Shown one piece after another: positions 54,839-63,743 of a DNA stretch of 64,000 nt. The stretch lies in the NCBI GenBank assembly GCA_937915755.1, contig CALGGR010000308.1, positions 1 to 64,000 of the forward strand, given 5' to 3'. Numbering within the stretch: the first letter of the stretch is position 1; each line of letters starts with the position of its first letter. The position numbers were made by a program, and so were the translations under genes. The stretch comes from an uncultured Fretibacterium sp. Lineage in GTDB: Bacteria; Synergistota; Synergistia; Synergistales; Aminobacteriaceae. The notes under the pieces were generated by a model that ran no database searches, was not told the origin of the DNA, and was given only the letters and a program-made list of their open reading frames with translations.

Positions 54839-56125
54839 ATGAACTTCAAATATCGTGCAAGAGCTTCAAACGGCGAAATGGTCGAAGGCAATGTAGACGC
54901 AAGCGACCAGAAAAGCGCGCTTAACGACCTTAGAGGTCAGGGAATGATTGTCGTAAACCTGACAGCTCAGGGCGGCGTACGTTCATCAGCAAAATCATCT
55001 CCAGCACCAAAGCCGTCATCATCGTCAAGTTCCGGCGGAATGTCCCTGAAATCTCTCATGAACTTGGACATCGGCCATCTCCTCAGCGGAGGAAAAGTTC
55101 CCCTGAAGTCACTGATGGTATTCTTCCGTCAGCTCGCAACAATGGAGAATGCCGGCCTGAGTCTCGCAACCTCGATTGACGTAATCGCAGGAGGAGAGAA
55201 GAATGCTTCGTTACGTTTCGCATTGCAGAACATAAAGGGCAGGCTAGACAGAGGAATGCCGCTAAGTCAGGCAATGAGTCAGGAAAAAGCATTCAACACG
55301 CTCATAATCTCACTCATTGAGGCAGGAGAAGAGGGCGGACTTCTTGGGCAGTCTCTTGAACAGTCTGCAACATTGCTTGAGAAGCAGGAGCAGTTACGCA
55401 CGAAGATAAGGAGCGCGATGTTCTATCCGTCATTCATCATGATATTTGCGATAGGAATATTGATACTGTTCTTCATGTTCCTTGTACCGAAATTTGAGGA
55501 GACTTTTGCCGCGCTTAACATAGACCTTCCGCAGGTAACACTGATAATGTTCGGAATAGGGAACTGGTTCTCGCGGAACTGGTACATAGTTGCGGGAGTG
55601 TTCGCGGCGATAATACTGGGGCTTCACTTTTTGTCAACAAACAAAGCAACGAAGGGAACGATGGACAAGATAAAGCTGAAGATTCCAGTGATGAAGGATT
55701 TAATCCTGAAGGCGGCGATGGCACGTTCAAGCAGGACACTTTCCGCGCTTACGTCGGCAGGAGTACCGATAGTACGCGGGCTTGAGATGGCGGAAGGAAC
55801 TGCGGGAAACAGGGCTGTCGAGGAAGGTTATCAGGCATTGCGTCAGGGAGTAATCAGGGGAATATCGCTCGGAGATTCGGCGAGGCAGGCGAAGATATTT
55901 CCAGTTCTAGTTTCGCAGATGATGAGGATAGGCGAGGAGACAGGACATCTTGACAACATGCTTGAGCGCGTTGCAACTTGGTACGACCAGGAGCTTGATG
56001 AACAGGTCAAGGCTACTGTGTCATTGTTAGAGCCTATGCTGATAGTTTTCGTCGGCGGAATTATTGCTATAATAGCAACGTCAATATTCGCGCCGGTAAC
56101 GTCAGCGATAGTGCAGTTATCGTAA
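54839..56125 (+). CDS. pilC: Pilus inner-membrane platform protein PilC
   Basis: A 428-residue GspF/PilC with a linker rich in Ser (about 60-75), two GspF repeats and three membrane helices. LMVFFRQLATMENAGLSLATSID and VSQMMRIGEETGHLDNMLERVA are family motifs. ATG 54839 follows AAAGGAG. It links the cytoplasmic ATPases to pilins. Confidence 0.95.
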   Translation: MNFKYRARASNGEMVEGNVDASDQKSALNDLRGQGMIVVNLTAQGGVRSSAKSSPAPKPSSSSSSGGMSLKSLMNLDIGHLLSGGKVPLKSLMVFFRQLATMENAGLSLATSIDVIAGGEKNASLRFALQNIKGRLDRGMPLSQAMSQEKAFNTLIISLIEAGEEGGLLGQSLEQSATLLEKQEQLRTKIRSAMFYPSFIMIFAIGILILFFMFLVPKFEETFAALNIDLPQVTLIMFGIGNWFSRNWYIVAGVFAAIILGLHFLSTNKATKGTMDKIKLKIPVMKDLILKAAMARSSRTLSALTSAGVPIVRGLEMAEGTAGNRAVEEGYQALRQGVIRGISLGDSARQAKIFPVLVSQMMRIGEETGHLDNMLERVATWYDQELDEQVKATVSLLEPMLIVFVGGIIAIIATSIFAPVTSAIVQLS

Positions 56126-56207
56126 AGGGGGCGAGGCCAGAAGGCAAAAATCGCGCACGTGGTCAAAAAGATGAAGTATTCACACACAAACTAGGAGGAA
56201 GATAGTA

Positions 56208-56777
56208 ATGAAGCGTAACATGAAGCGCAAGGGCTTTACCCTTGTTGAGTTGTTGATCGTCATCGTGGTCATCGGGATTCTCTCGGCGATGATGATGCTT
56301 TCCAGCACTGAGGCAGTAACATCGGCAAAAGCAAGCAACATCATCAGCAATCTTCGCAACTTGAAGACAGCGGCATTGGCGTACTATGTTGACCATCTGG
56401 ATTATCTGGAGGACTCAACAAGTAAGGTAATTAACATGACCGATGTAGTCAAATACTTGAACTCTTCTCCAACAACAACAAAAACAACACAAACGTCATT
56501 CAATTTCAGTTTCACAGGAGTAGCTTACGCCGAGGATACAGGTGATACCTACACGGCAGATGGCATTACCTACAGCATTGAGACAGTAACTCGCACTGGA
56601 GGCGCAACCACACTCGCTGCTCAGAAGTGGTATCTAAAGTGCGATGTAAATGACACAAAAGTGCAGGAGAAACTCGCAGGACGCGCACAGTCAGTCGGTC
56701 TCTTGAAGGAGACATCAGAGAGTGATACAGAAACAAAGTATGAGAAACAGAAAGAAGTTTACTACCTTGTTCGCTAG
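56208..56777 (+). CDS. Type IV pilin-like protein 1
   Basis: A 189-residue prepilin. Leader KRNMKRKG is cut before FTLVELLIVIVVIGILSAM; Glu5 is present. The rest is a helix and a Thr/Ser-rich globular head with a weakly ordered middle. ATG 56208 follows AGGAGGAAGATAGTA. It is probably a major or minor pilin of the pilBTC system. No prepilin peptidase gene is in the window. Confidence 0.88.
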   Translation: MKRNMKRKGFTLVELLIVIVVIGILSAMMMLSSTEAVTSAKASNIISNLRNLKTAALAYYVDHLDYLEDSTSKVINMTDVVKYLNSSPTTTKTTQTSFNFSFTGVAYAEDTGDTYTADGITYSIETVTRTGGATTLAAQKWYLKCDVNDTKVQEKLAGRAQSVGLLKETSESDTETKYEKQKEVYYLVR

Positions 56778-56845
56778 TCCAAAGCTCCACAGCGCAAAAT
56801 CCACAGAGTCATGACACAATGACTCGTCCGACAAAGCGACACATT

Positions 56846-56886
56846 CCCTCTCCTCGAAGAAATATTTTCGGGGGGAGGGTTTTTTT
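56846..56886 (+). terminator. Terminator after pilin 1
   Basis: CCCTCtCCtCGAA pairs with TTCGggGGGGAGGG (56846-56879), followed by TTTTTTT. It separates the two pilin genes and implies that pilin 1 may be made in excess. Confidence 0.85.
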
Positions 56887-56921
56887 GCGGGATTGTGTTA
56901 TCATGTGAAGGGGTGATAGAA

Positions 56922-57458
56922 ATGAACAAACACAAAGGTTTCACACTGATAGAACTTCTGATAGTGATCGTTGTAATGGGAATCCTCGCGTCAATGATGA
57001 TGCTTTCGAGCAGTGAGTCAGTCTCAACGGCGCGGGCAAACAATATCATCAGCAGTCTTCGGAATTTCTCGATGGCAGCTATGGCGTTCTACACGGACAA
57101 GATGGACGAGTTCGGAAAGAATCCCGGCTACCTGAGCAACAACTCAACCGAGCTGACAAAACAGGTGAAGCTCCGTATGCACAACGAGGGCAACATTCCG
57201 GACGAGGAGAAGTATGAGGTGGTGAATAACAAAGAGGAAACCGAAGACAATAAAACGTTCTACACGTTGTGGGTCGGCTATGATCTAAGTGAGGAAAACA
57301 GCAGGGTGCGGGAAAAACTTGAGGCGCGTGCAAATTCCGCGAAACTCTGCGAGTCAGACAGCATCAGCACTCCGCCAGCAAGGGGCAGTAATAGCTATCC
57401 TGAGTACACGAAAGACAAGAAGTGTGTGTGGATTCTGATACGCTCAAACAGAAGGTAG
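56922..57458 (+). CDS. Type IV pilin-like protein 2
   Basis: A 178-residue prepilin with KHKG/FTLIELLIVIVVMGILASM and Glu5; the N-terminal 50 residues are nearly identical to pilin 1. The head domain differs and is more charged, with one Cys pair. ATG 56922 follows GAAGGGGTGATAGAA. It arose by duplication and could be a minor pilin. Confidence 0.88.
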   Translation: MNKHKGFTLIELLIVIVVMGILASMMMLSSSESVSTARANNIISSLRNFSMAAMAFYTDKMDEFGKNPGYLSNNSTELTKQVKLRMHNEGNIPDEEKYEVVNNKEETEDNKTFYTLWVGYDLSEENSRVREKLEARANSAKLCESDSISTPPARGSNSYPEYTKDKKCVWILIRSNRR

Positions 57459-57467
57459 CGTTTCAGA

Positions 57468-57653
57468 ATGAAACAATCTGAATTACTGCGAATCCTCAAA
57501 GCCAACAGGTGCTATTTCGTGCGTGAAGGGGCAAATCATGAAGTTTGGCACTCAGACATTACGGGCAATGATTTTCCTGTGTGGCGACATTCAGGCAAGG
57601 ACATTCCACCCGGTACACTGCGTAAAATATTCAAGGAGGCGGGGATAAAATGA
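57468..57653 (+). CDS. hicA: HicA-type toxin
   Basis: A 61-residue dsRBD-like mRNA interferase. Catalytic His lies in EGANHEVWHS; RHSGKDIPPGTLRKIFKEAG is the family end. Overlaps hicB by 4 nt. In this order (toxin first) the antitoxin follows. Confidence 0.9.
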   Translation: MKQSELLRILKANRCYFVREGANHEVWHSDITGNDFPVWRHSGKDIPPGTLRKIFKEAGIK

Positions 57654-57928
57654 AATACGAGTATCCGGCGGTAATAAGCTATGACTTCAGGGACAAAGTG
57701 TATTATGTTGATTTCCCTGACATGAGCAACTGTTTCACGGACGGAACAACTCTCCGCGAAGCCCTCGATAACGCTGAAGATGTGCTGAACTTGATGCTCC
57801 TTGATGCTGAGACTCAGGGACTCGAAATTCCTCAAGCCTCAGAGATGGGAAGCATTGATTTGGGGTCAGGGGAAATAGCGGCATTGGTGAAGGCTGACAC
57901 GGATTTGTATTCAAGGATTGCAGTGTAA
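57650..57928 (+). CDS. hicB: HicB-type antitoxin
   Basis: A 92-residue HicB: YPAVISYDFRDKVYYVDFPD, then FTDGTTLREALDNAEDVLNLML. The C-terminus is short and no clear helix-turn-helix or ribbon-helix-helix is seen, so operator binding is uncertain. It would neutralise HicA. Confidence 0.88.
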   Translation: MKYEYPAVISYDFRDKVYYVDFPDMSNCFTDGTTLREALDNAEDVLNLMLLDAETQGLEIPQASEMGSIDLGSGEIAALVKADTDLYSRIAV

Positions 57929-57941
57929 GGAGGTGATACTC

Positions 57942-58325
57942 ATGGCCGAACAGAGGGGCTTCAGCCTTGACACGGTAAGGCGCGCGAATATGATGATGAT
58001 AATGGGAATCAAGCCGGAATATCATATCAGCGACAAACTTTCAGATGAGGACATCGAGAGGGCATGGCGCATAGCTTCTGAGAAAGTCGGATTTTTCAGC
58101 ATTGAGAAGGCAGAGCAAATGATGCGGGAAAATGAACGCGAGAAAGAGCTTCCAGAGCCTCGCATGGAACTTCAAGAACCCAAACGGCCATTCAGGGCTG
58201 TGGGACGGTTTTTCTACGGGGTGTTACAGCAATTCATCGGTATGTGCTTGGCGACGCTAGTGTTCTATATAATACTCAAAGTGAGCGGAAAGTGGGATAC
58301 TCTCCTCAACAATTTATTCAGATAA
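57942..58325 (+). CDS. Small membrane-anchored protein, unknown
   Basis: A 127-residue protein; ATG 57942 follows TAAGGAGGTGATACTC. N-terminal helical domain (DTVRRANMMMIMGIKPEYHI), then a charged Pro/Glu linker and one C-terminal membrane helix (IGMCLATLVFYIILKVSG). It lies 12 nt before the SPFH gene and may belong to that module. Confidence 0.65.
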   Translation: MAEQRGFSLDTVRRANMMMIMGIKPEYHISDKLSDEDIERAWRIASEKVGFFSIEKAEQMMRENEREKELPEPRMELQEPKRPFRAVGRFFYGVLQQFIGMCLATLVFYIILKVSGKWDTLLNNLFR

Positions 58326-58337
58326 GGACGTGAAACA

Positions 58338-59441
58338 ATGGCAATAGTACAGGTAGTTCAATGGGACGACTCCCTCAACTCAAACGACATACTTGCGTGG
58401 CGTTACGTTGACCGCAAGAATCCCGCGAAGAGCGATGAACTCGGAAACTGGACACAGCTCGTTGTCCGCGAAACTCAGGAGGCAATCCTCTTCAAGGACG
58501 GTCAGGCTCTTGACCTCTTCGGGGCAGGACGTCATACCCTCTCAACCAGCAATATCCCGATGCTCGGCGGGCTTCTCAAACTTGCGACAGGCAGAGAAAG
58601 TCCGTTCAAGGCAAGCGTTTGGTTCGTCAACAAGGTCAACATTCTCGACGTAAAATGGGGAACTCAGAATCCTATCCTCCTCAGAGACCCCGAATATCAG
58701 ATTCCCATATACGTCCGAGCTTTCGGGCAGTTTGGTATTTGCGTTGCAGAGAGCAGGCAGTTCGTCCTGAAACTTTCCGGCAACAAGTCATCAATTACCC
58801 GCAATGAGGTCGCTGAATACTTCAAGGGCTTAATCCTCTCACGAATGGGCGACATGATAGCGACATACATAGCCCGCAAGAAGATCAACATCTTCGAGAT
58901 TTCGGCCTACCTTGAGGACATGTCGAACGAGGCTGTCGAGAAGATTCGCCCGGAACTTGCGCTTTACGGGATTGAGCCGCTGAACTTCTACTTTGGCTCG
59001 GTGAACGTCAACGATGAGGACGAGGGCATAAAGAAGCTGAAATCCGCGATGGCTGAACGTGCGAGCATGAACGTTATGGGGACGAGTTACCAGCAGAAAC
59101 GCTCGTTTGACGTCATGGAGTCGGCAGCGAAGAACGAGGGCGGAAGCTCATTGCTAGGCGCGGGTGTCGGACTCGGCGCGGGTATGGGAATGGGCGGAGC
59201 ATTCGGTCAGATGGCCTCACAGATGGGGCAGTACATCAATCCTCAGACAGTTAGCCCCAATCCTTCAACGCCTACAGTAACACCTCAAGCGTCAGGCTCA
59301 GTGTGTCCGTCATGCGGTCAGCCGGTGATAGCGGGAGCGAAATTCTGCATGAACTGCGGGGCAAAGCTGGTCTGCTCGAATTGCGGACAACCGATAATTC
59401 CGGGCGCAAAATTCTGCATGAACTGCGGACAACAAATATAG
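58338..59441 (+). CDS. SPFH-domain protein with two zinc ribbons (YdjI-like)
   Basis: A 367-residue cytoplasmic protein. Residues 1-245 form an SPFH/band-7-like domain (VVRETQEAILFKDGQALDLFGAGRHTLST), of the type called virion core protein-like and found in B. subtilis YdjI. A Gly/Met-rich linker (LGAGVGLGAGMGMGGAFG) leads to two zinc ribbons (CPSCGQPV...CMNCGAKL; CSNCGQPI...CMNCGQQI). Such proteins recruit partners to stressed membranes, often beside PspA-like proteins; none is seen here. Confidence 0.85.
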   Translation: MAIVQVVQWDDSLNSNDILAWRYVDRKNPAKSDELGNWTQLVVRETQEAILFKDGQALDLFGAGRHTLSTSNIPMLGGLLKLATGRESPFKASVWFVNKVNILDVKWGTQNPILLRDPEYQIPIYVRAFGQFGICVAESRQFVLKLSGNKSSITRNEVAEYFKGLILSRMGDMIATYIARKKINIFEISAYLEDMSNEAVEKIRPELALYGIEPLNFYFGSVNVNDEDEGIKKLKSAMAERASMNVMGTSYQQKRSFDVMESAAKNEGGSSLLGAGVGLGAGMGMGGAFGQMASQMGQYINPQTVSPNPSTPTVTPQASGSVCPSCGQPVIAGAKFCMNCGAKLVCSNCGQPIIPGAKFCMNCGQQI

Positions 59442-59456
59442 CAAGGAGTGATGACA

Positions 59457-60173
59457 ATGGGAAAATTCTTCAGCAAACTTCGGCAGGTCTTCAACATATT
59501 TCTTGTGATGGCATTGATAGGGCTTGCGGCTGCGGTATTCACGTACTACCTCACGACACCCGAACAGCGTGGAACATCATTCTGGATTTCGGCGGGATTT
59601 ATAGCCTTCGCGCTGGTGCTTGAGACGCTTCTTTTCGCTGGGATTGCATGGCGAGGGAACGGCGGGAAGAATATCCCCGTAAGTTTCTCGAAGTCTATAC
59701 TGGGCGGGCTGTATTTCGTCTTCACAATCGTCATTGCCGTCTGGAATGCTTATTCTGGCTGGACGATTACGCGGCTGATTCTGACGGAGGTCGGAGGGCT
59801 TGTTGTGTTCCTTGTGCCGATGGTGCTGATCAACATGGCCGAGCTGAAACTTTCGGACGCAACGACACGACAGCAATCGGAAGGCCGTGCAAATCTCGCG
59901 TCAATGGCCTCGCGTGTTGGCTACATTGCTGACGACATGAAATCCGCCGGAATGTCTCAGGACGCAGTCGCGCAGGTTGTGAGATTCTCGGAGTCAGTGA
60001 AGTATTCCGACCCAACGCCTGCAAGCGGGAAGCTCGAACGTGAACTAGAAAACGCCGTGAAGAGTCTTGAAGACGCTGCGAAGGGTTTAGATGTTCAGGC
60101 AGTGATCCGTGCGTGTACTCTTGCTGAACGTGCCTTGACCCAGCGCAACGAGTACGTCAAGAACGCGAAGTAA
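59457..60173 (+). CDS. Membrane protein linked to the SPFH gene
   Basis: A 238-residue protein with four membrane segments (residues 10-120) and a cytoplasmic helical tail (130-238: SMASRVGYIADDMKSAGMSQ). No family is recognised. ATG 59457 has AAGGAG 8 nt upstream. Transcribed with the SPFH gene, it is a candidate anchor for that protein. Confidence 0.7.
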   Translation: MGKFFSKLRQVFNIFLVMALIGLAAAVFTYYLTTPEQRGTSFWISAGFIAFALVLETLLFAGIAWRGNGGKNIPVSFSKSILGGLYFVFTIVIAVWNAYSGWTITRLILTEVGGLVVFLVPMVLINMAELKLSDATTRQQSEGRANLASMASRVGYIADDMKSAGMSQDAVAQVVRFSESVKYSDPTPASGKLERELENAVKSLEDAAKGLDVQAVIRACTLAERALTQRNEYVKNAK

Positions 60174-60183
60174 GTGAGTGAAA

Positions 60184-60254
60184 ACCCCTCTGTCTCGCAT
60201 TGCTCTTGCCGCCCCTGAGAAGGGGAGGTGCTGAACGAAGTGAGGCGGAGGGGT
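60184..60254. terminator. REP-like palindrome and bidirectional terminator
   Basis: ACCCCTC (60184-60190) pairs with GGAGGGGT (60247-60254) around an inner CCCCT/AGGGG hairpin (60212-60225). It sits between two convergent genes. Similar GC-rich palindromes recur between genes in gut bacteria, so it may be a repeated extragenic element. Confidence 0.6.
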
Positions 60255-60265
60255 CTTTGTCTTGC

Positions 60266-60871
60266 TTATATCTTCGGGGAAAAGAGATTCATCTTTATCA
60301 TTCTGTTGACCTGAGACTGAAGATATGCCGCCCCGAAAAGGAATAGCAGCATGTTCGACGGAGCTATCGTGTTGACGGCCTGAGTCCTGTCCATGAATTT
60401 AGCAGCGTGTTCCTGGAGAATCTTCCGTGTAATGTACGCAAGCCAGCCCGAAGCCACAATCATGCACCCAATCACCCAGTTGTAGACCTCCTCAGCAATT
60501 TCCTCACTAATCCCGTAAACTGTGAGGTCATATGACGGCACTATGACAGCGTAAGCATACAAAAGCGCGAAAATTCCTACGAGCCACGCGGGTAACTTCG
60601 TCTTTGTTCCGAGCGAATTAAGCGGCTTAATCCTCATCGCGTACCAATAGACCGAGTAAAGCCCCATCGTTACGATATAAAGCACAGGAATGAACGCACC
60701 CGCGACAAACTTCATGGCCGGAAGATTCTCAAGCATCTTCTTGCGTTCGTCTTCCTTCTTCTGCAACTCACGTTCCTTGAATTTCTCCTCGCCGTAATCC
60801 GTGAGTGTCCCGCAATAAGGGCACTTCTCCTCTCCTGCCTCAATGGGTGCACCGCAAGCCTTGCATTTCAT
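60266..60871 (-). CDS. Zinc-ribbon membrane protein (DUF4234-like)
   Basis: A 201-residue protein: an N-terminal zinc ribbon (CKACGAPIEAGEEKCPYCG), a charged helix, and a membrane part of four segments that resembles DUF4234 (GAFIPVLYIVTMGLYSVYWY). ATG 60871 follows AAAGGATTGATGTTA. The family has no assigned role. Confidence 0.7.
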   Translation of the reverse strand: MKCKACGAPIEAGEEKCPYCGTLTDYGEEKFKERELQKKEDERKKMLENLPAMKFVAGAFIPVLYIVTMGLYSVYWYAMRIKPLNSLGTKTKLPAWLVGIFALLYAYAVIVPSYDLTVYGISEEIAEEVYNWVIGCMIVASGWLAYITRKILQEHAAKFMDRTQAVNTIAPSNMLLFLFGAAYLQSQVNRMIKMNLFSPKI

Positions 60872-60903
60872 TAACATCAATCCTTTCTGAGCGTAAACTA
60901 ATA

Positions 60904-60925
60904 CCCCGGCCACAATCAGCCGGGG
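60904..60925 (-). terminator. GC-rich hairpin
   Basis: CCCCGGC (60904-60910) and GCCGGGG (60919-60925) form a strong stem. On the minus strand it lies after the coiled-coil gene; the T-run is poor. On the plus strand it precedes a tiny ORF. Confidence 0.5.
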
Positions 60926-60947
60926 CAATGTCTAAAGGAGGTGAGCT

Positions 60948-60971
60948 ATGTGGTGGTACTGGCTACTCTGA
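60948..60971 (+). CDS. Seven-codon ORF MWWYWLL with perfect ribosome site
   Basis: ATG TGG TGG TAC TGG CTA CTC TGA, preceded by AAAGGAGGTGAGCT, one of the best Shine-Dalgarno sequences in the window. Three of seven residues are Trp. It overlaps the end of the convergent coiled-coil gene. Chance is possible; a leader peptide or micro-protein is an inference. Confidence 0.3.
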   Translation: MWWYWLL

Positions 60972-61340
60972 TGCCATCTTCTTGAGAGACTCAACTCTCG
61001 CTTTCTGTGCCTCAACCTGTGCTTCAAGCGAGGCAAGCTGATCTTCTTCCGCCTTCAGTGAATTGCTGAGCCTGTCCGCGAATTTGTCCGATACTGCTTT
61101 CAGTGCCGCAAATTCTTCTTTGAGGTTCGCTACGTCAGGAAGACCGCCGTTCTCGAGCTTTGCGATCCTCTGCTCAAGTGCTGCCATTCCTGCCTTAACT
61201 TCGTCGAGCTTTGGCGTAAATTTGTTCTGCGTTACAGTCCACATGATATTGAGGAGGACTATCACAGCCACTACGCCGATTATGATTTTTTTCTTGTTGT
61301 CGGGTTTCTGGGGAGCTTTCTTGTCTTTCTGCGCGCTCAT
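60963..61340 (-). CDS. Membrane-anchored coiled-coil protein
   Basis: A 125-residue protein with a basic N-terminus, one membrane helix (KKIIIGVVAVIVLLNIMWTV) and a long coiled coil (about 50-122). ATG 61340 has GGAGG 8 nt upstream. No family recognised; topology suggests the coil is periplasmic. It lies downstream of rplL past a terminator. Confidence 0.7.
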   Translation of the reverse strand: MSAQKDKKAPQKPDNKKKIIIGVVAVIVLLNIMWTVTQNKFTPKLDEVKAGMAALEQRIAKLENGGLPDVANLKEEFAALKAVSDKFADRLSNSLKAEEDQLASLEAQVEAQKARVESLKKMASE

Positions 61341-61359
61341 TGTCAATACCTCCGTTCAT

Positions 61360-61390
61360 GAAACAAAGGAGGCCCTATATTGAGCCTCCG
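61360..61390 (-). terminator. Terminator after rplL
   Basis: On the minus strand GGAGGC (61383-61388) pairs with GCCTCC (61368-61373), followed by TTTGTTT. It ends the ribosomal operon before the coiled-coil gene. Confidence 0.8.
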
Positions 61391-61403
61391 TTACGCACAA
61401 ATA

Positions 61404-61781
61404 CTACTTAACCTCCACGTCTGCGCCAGCTTCGGCGAGCTTCTTGCGGATTTCCTCAGCCTCGTCCTTTGACACGCCTTCTTTGACGTTCTTGGGCGGG
61501 TTATCAACGAGTTCCTTAGCTTCCTTGAGGCCGAGCGATGTAATCTCGCGGACTGCTTTGATGACTGCGATCTTGTTCGCGCCGGGGCCTTTGTAGACGA
61601 CGTCAAACTCTGTCTTCTCCTCTGCGGGGGCTGCTGCTGCGCCTGCGCCGGGCATTGCTGCCATCATGACGGGAGCTGCTGATGCTGATACGCCGAACTT
61701 CTCCTCAAGAGCCTTCACGAGTTCTGAGAGCTCAAGAACTGACATTGTTTCGATAGCCTGAATGATTTCTTCTTTGGTCAT
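61404..61781 (-). CDS. rplL: Ribosomal protein L7/L12
   Basis: A 125-residue L7/L12: N-terminal dimer helices ([19 protein letters not shown]), an Ala/Gly/Pro hinge ([16 protein letters not shown]) and the C-terminal domain [20 protein letters not shown]. It recruits translation factors. Follows rplJ by 42 nt. Confidence 0.98.
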   Translation of the reverse strand: MTKEEIIQAIETMSVLELSELVKALEEKFGVSASAAPVMMAAMPGAGAAAAPAEEKTEFDVVYKGPGANKIAVIKAVREITSLGLKEAKELVDNPPKNVKEGVSKDEAEEIRKKLAEAGADVEVK

Positions 61782-61823
61782 AATAATATTTTCCTCCGTA
61801 ATAAATTTTTGTTGACTGAATCC

Positions 61824-62360
61824 CTATGCTGCGGATTCTTCCTTCTTTGCGCGTACCTGATCGAGGCATGTAACGAAATTCCTGATCGTTCCAGCGAGAA
61901 CGTTGACGAACCCCGAGATAGGCGCGGCGATAGTCCTGACGACCTGACCCCTGAGAACTTCCTTCGACGGAAGGTCTGCAAGTGCCATGAGCTGTGCGAG
62001 ATTGAGCTGCTGATTTTCGAGCTGACCGCCCTTGAGGATAAATGCTTTCTGAGTCTTGTCATTGGCATATTCCTTGAGGACTTTTGCGACGGCCACAGGG
62101 TCATCATAGCAAAGCGCGTAGATGTTCGGCCCTTTCATCATGTCGTCGGGAAGTTCAGCGAGTCCTGCTTCCTTCATGGCGATTGCGAAAAGTGTGTTCT
62201 TTGCTACTTTAAGCTCACCGCCAGCCTCGCGGACCTTGTGCCTCAATTCCGTACTCTGTGCGACGGTCATACCGCGATATTCTCCGACGAAAACCGCCTT
62301 AGTGCGCGATAATTTTTCCTTCAGCCCAGCGACTAGATCATACTTTATTGTTGCCGGCAT
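61824..62360 (-). CDS. rplJ: Ribosomal protein L10
   Basis: A 178-residue L10, the base of the L7/L12 stalk. It starts ATIKYDLVAGLKEKLSRTKA and has VFVGEYRGMTVAQSTELR. Its own mRNA leader lies upstream and gives autogenous control. Confidence 0.98.
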   Translation of the reverse strand: MPATIKYDLVAGLKEKLSRTKAVFVGEYRGMTVAQSTELRHKVREAGGELKVAKNTLFAIAMKEAGLAELPDDMMKGPNIYALCYDDPVAVAKVLKEYANDKTQKAFILKGGQLENQQLNLAQLMALADLPSKEVLRGQVVRTIAAPISGFVNVLAGTIRNFVTCLDQVRAKKEESAA

Positions 62361-62374
62361 GTTTCATTTTTCAC

Positions 62375-62490
62375 CTCCTTCATCTACAAACAAGCTCCCC
62401 CATAATAACACAGGAGGAGCATTGGTACTCTCATTGTCTCACTCCTGAGCAGGATTATTAAGCGCAAAGGCCCCTGCTGTCTTAGGAATA
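62375..62490 (-). promoter_or_regulatory. Ribosomal L10 leader (autoregulatory RNA)
   Basis: On the minus strand CCTAAGACAGCAGGGGCC, then GCGCTTAATAATCCTGC and GAGTGAGA, followed by CTCCTCCTGTGTTATTATGG, match the known L10 leader order. L10 (with L12) binds it and represses rplJL translation. Confidence 0.8.
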
Positions 62491-62518
62491 TTTATGATAC
62501 GAACGAAAAATCTTTATC

Positions 62519-63223
62519 TTACAGTGCTAACTCTTTCTGAGCGAGTGCTGGGTCAACCGAAATTCCCGGCCCCATCGTAGGAGCGATCGCGATGCTTCTG
62601 ACATACGTTCCTTTGACCGACGCCGGTCTAGCCTTGTATATCGCCTGAAGCAGTGCCTTCACGTTGTCGTAGAGATCATCAGCACTGAAGTCGCGTTTCC
62701 CTGCGGCATTGTGGGTGATACCTGTCTTGTCCGCACGGAACTCAACGCGTCCGGCCTTGATCTCCTTAACGGCGGCGGCAAGCTCAAACGTAACTGTGCC
62801 TGTCTTCGCGCTGGGCATCAATCCGCGAGGACCTAATACCTTACCGAGACGTCCCACTGACTTCATCATATCTGGCGTTGCGATTACTGCGTCAAAGTCC
62901 ATGAAACCGCCCTGAATCTGCTGAACGATGTCGTCTCCGCCAACGATGTCAGCTCCTGCGTCCTGAGCCTCTTTGATCTTCTCGCCCTGAGTGATGACGA
63001 GGACTCTCTTTGTTACGCCTGTTCCATGAGGAAGTGAGACCGTGCTTCTGACCTGCTGGTCTGCGTGGCGGGGGTCAATCCCTAATCTCACGTGAACTTC
63101 AATGCTCTCGTTGAATTTCGCCGTTGATATTGACTTGAAAAGCTCGACGGCCTCACGAAGTCCGTAAAGCTTGCCTTCCTCGATTTTTGCGGCGGCTTCC
63201 CTGTAGCGTTTGCTTCTCTTCAT
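62519..63223 (-). CDS. rplA: Ribosomal protein L1
   Basis: A 234-residue L1 of normal length: [19 protein letters not shown] at the start, [17 protein letters not shown], and [19 protein letters not shown]. It follows rplK by 58 nt, as usual. Confidence 0.98.
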   Translation of the reverse strand: MKRSKRYREAAAKIEEGKLYGLREAVELFKSISTAKFNESIEVHVRLGIDPRHADQQVRSTVSLPHGTGVTKRVLVITQGEKIKEAQDAGADIVGGDDIVQQIQGGFMDFDAVIATPDMMKSVGRLGKVLGPRGLMPSAKTGTVTFELAAAVKEIKAGRVEFRADKTGITHNAAGKRDFSADDLYDNVKALLQAIYKARPASVKGTYVRSIAIAPTMGPGISVDPALAQKELAL

Positions 63224-63281
63224 GTTATTTCCTCCTGCGGTCTATAACGGGCTGATCTAACCCTTCCGCTTTGTCCGTAAC

Positions 63282-63707
63282 TTAGTCGGTAATCTCAAGC
63301 CCCATTGAGCGCGCTGTGCCTTCAATCATACGCATGGCGGCTTCCACGTCATTAGCGTTGAGATCCTTCATCTTCATTTCGGCGATCTCTTTGACCTTTG
63401 CGCGGGCTAACTTTCCGACCTTCGTCTTGTTGGGAACTCCTGAACCCGACTCGATTCCCGCTGCCTTCTTGAGCAATACTGCGGCAGGAGGAGTCTTAAG
63501 CTCGAACGTGAAGCTCCTGTCGGCATACACCGTGATTACTGCGGGGATTATTAGTCCTGCCTGATCCTGAGTCTTTGCATTGAACTGCTTGCAGAACTCC
63601 ATGATGTTCACGCCGTGCTGTCCCAATGCGGGGCCTACAGGGGGCGCGGGCGTCGCTTTTCCGGCGGGCAACTGCAATTTTACCTGCCCTACTACTTTCT
63701 TAGCCAT
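63282..63707 (-). CDS. rplK: Ribosomal protein L11
   Basis: A 141-residue L11. [19 protein letters not shown] and [15 protein letters not shown] are diagnostic. It binds the GTPase centre of 23S rRNA. Confidence 0.98.
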   Translation of the reverse strand: MAKKVVGQVKLQLPAGKATPAPPVGPALGQHGVNIMEFCKQFNAKTQDQAGLIIPAVITVYADRSFTFELKTPPAAVLLKKAAGIESGSGVPNKTKVGKLARAKVKEIAEMKMKDLNANDVEAAMRMIEGTARSMGLEITD

Positions 63708-63743
63708 GATAAAAATTTTCCTTTCTGTCTATTACTTTCGGCC

